Of a stretch of 64,000 nt of DNA, positions 63,457 to 64,000 are shown one piece after another. Numbering within the stretch: position 1 is the stretch's first letter; the number at the start of each line of letters is the position of its first letter. Source of the DNA: Neisseria musculi (GTDB lineage Bacteria; Pseudomonadota; Gammaproteobacteria; Burkholderiales; Neisseriaceae); contig NZ_CP060414.2 in NCBI RefSeq assembly GCF_014297595.2, forward strand, positions 2,418,001-2,482,000, written 5' to 3'. Under the pieces are notes generated by a model. That model was not told the DNA's origin and searched no databases. It saw nothing but the letters and a program-made list of their open reading frames with translations. The translations under genes and the position numbers were made by a program.

Positions 63457-63567
63457 TTGTTTTGGCTCGTGTTTGATGGTTATGGATAGGGTTTCCGGCC
63501 GTCTGAAAACCGTTTTGCCGGATTCGCAAACCCGGCCTGCCGTTTCAGACGGCCTCATGCATCAATC

Positions 63568-64000
63568 TTAATGCTCTGCCCATTCAACGGTGTTCAAATC
63601 GATGCCTTCTTTAAACATTTCCCATAATGGCGAGAGTTCGCGCAGTTTGCCGATTTTTGATTTAATCAGCCCGGCGGCGAATGCCACTTCTTCTTCGGTG
63701 GTCATGCGGCCGAAGGTGATGCGTAGGGAGGAGTGTGCGAGCTCATCGTTGCGGCCGAGTGCGCGCAAAACATAGCTGGGCTCCAACGAGGCGGAAGTGC
63801 AGGCGGAGCCGCTGGATACGGCCAATTCTTTCACCGCCATAATCAGGCTTTCGCCTTCAACGAAGTTGAAGCTCACGTTGAGGTTGGTGGGCACGCGCTG
63901 CTGCAAATCGCCGTTGATATACACTTCTTCGATGCCTTCGATGCCTTTGAGAAACACTTCGCGCAGCTTCAGGGCGTGGGCGCGGTCTTGCTCCAATTCT
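63568..64000 (-). CDS. iscS: Cysteine desulfurase IscS (C-terminal part, cut by window end)
   Basis: The last 143 or so residues of IscS, which takes sulfur from cysteine for Fe-S clusters and tRNA thiolation. The active-site cysteine loop is [20 protein letters not shown], followed by [17 protein letters not shown]. The C-terminus ends LNTVEWAEH, typical of IscS. The start lies beyond position 64000. It heads the isc genes that follow on the minus strand. Confidence 0.95.
   Translation of the reverse strand, partial: ELEQDRAHALKLREVFLKGIEGIEEVYINGDLQQRVPTNLNVSFNFVEGESLIMAVKELAVSSGSACTSASLEPSYVLRALGRNDELAHSSLRITFGRMTTEEEVAFAAGLIKSKIGKLRELSPLWEMFKEGIDLNTVEWAEH

Noticed and set aside
1-64000. 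tRNA, rRNA, CRISPR, prophage or complete IS
   Set aside because: I looked in all larger gaps and saw none; a tRNAscan or ISfinder run would settle it.

Overview
This window comes from a Neisseria-like betaproteobacterium (Neisseriaceae). The main evidence is the DNA uptake sequence (DUS) GCCGTCTGAA, usually as the 12-mer AGGCCGTCTGAA (the AG-DUS dialect, not the ATGCCGTCTGAA of meningococcus and gonococcus). It occurs many times, often as inverted pairs between genes. Other support is the intact frr-uppS-cdsA-dxr-rseP-bamA-skp-lpxD-fabZ-lpxA envelope block, the YbeY start typical of Neisseria, Correia-like mini-elements and dRS3-like repeats. The DNA looks GC-rich and mostly ordinary chromosome. 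I saw no rRNA, tRNA, CRISPR array, prophage or complete insertion sequence.

Layout. 0.1-5.5 kb: peptide-binding lipoprotein, glnE and an isochorismatase-fold hydrolase, all on the minus strand. 6.0-12.0 kb: a complete pgaABCD operon for poly-N-acetylglucosamine, followed by acnB. 14.8-15.4 kb: a gene-free patch with a duplicated terminator, a perfect 36-bp inverted repeat and a G12 tract. 15.4-18.9 kb: mtgA, aroE and glnA. Tyr401 of GlnA is the likely target of the GlnE encoded upstream. 19.7-31.0 kb: the envelope block on the minus strand, which supplies isoprenoid precursor (dxr), undecaprenyl-PP (uppS), phospholipid (cdsA), lipid A (lpxD, lpxA), fatty acid (fabZ) and outer-membrane protein assembly (bamA, skp, rseP). 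It is interrupted by a frameshifted lipoprotein gene. 31-38 kb: small genes (ArsC-like, lipoproteins, gph, hemC, ybeY, CorC-like) separated by repeat-rich gaps.

38.3-46.4 kb: glyS and glyQ lie about 5 kb apart, separated by a decayed RhuM-Fic gene, two family 2 glycosyltransferases and msbA. 46.6-52.6 kb: an OmpA-domain protein, HxlR regulator divergent from DUF896 and pirin genes, a secreted protein, a UbiH-type monooxygenase and an XRE regulator. 52.6-60.9 kb: a frameshifted lipoprotein, surE-pcm-nlpD, a Na/Pi cotransporter, tilS, and rpoE with its anti-sigma factor. 61-64 kb: an isc iron-sulfur cluster operon (partial iscS, iscU, iscA) carrying two extra genes.

No clearly new biological system stands out. 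The most unusual items are the pga operon with a PgaB lacking a lipobox, the G12/dRS3/duplicated-terminator patch, a family of TATAGTGAA-ended mini-elements, genes whose stop codon is supplied by a DUS, three broken genes, and the extra genes inside the isc cluster. Start codons were chosen from Shine-Dalgarno sequences and family N-termini. Family names come from motif recognition, not database searches.
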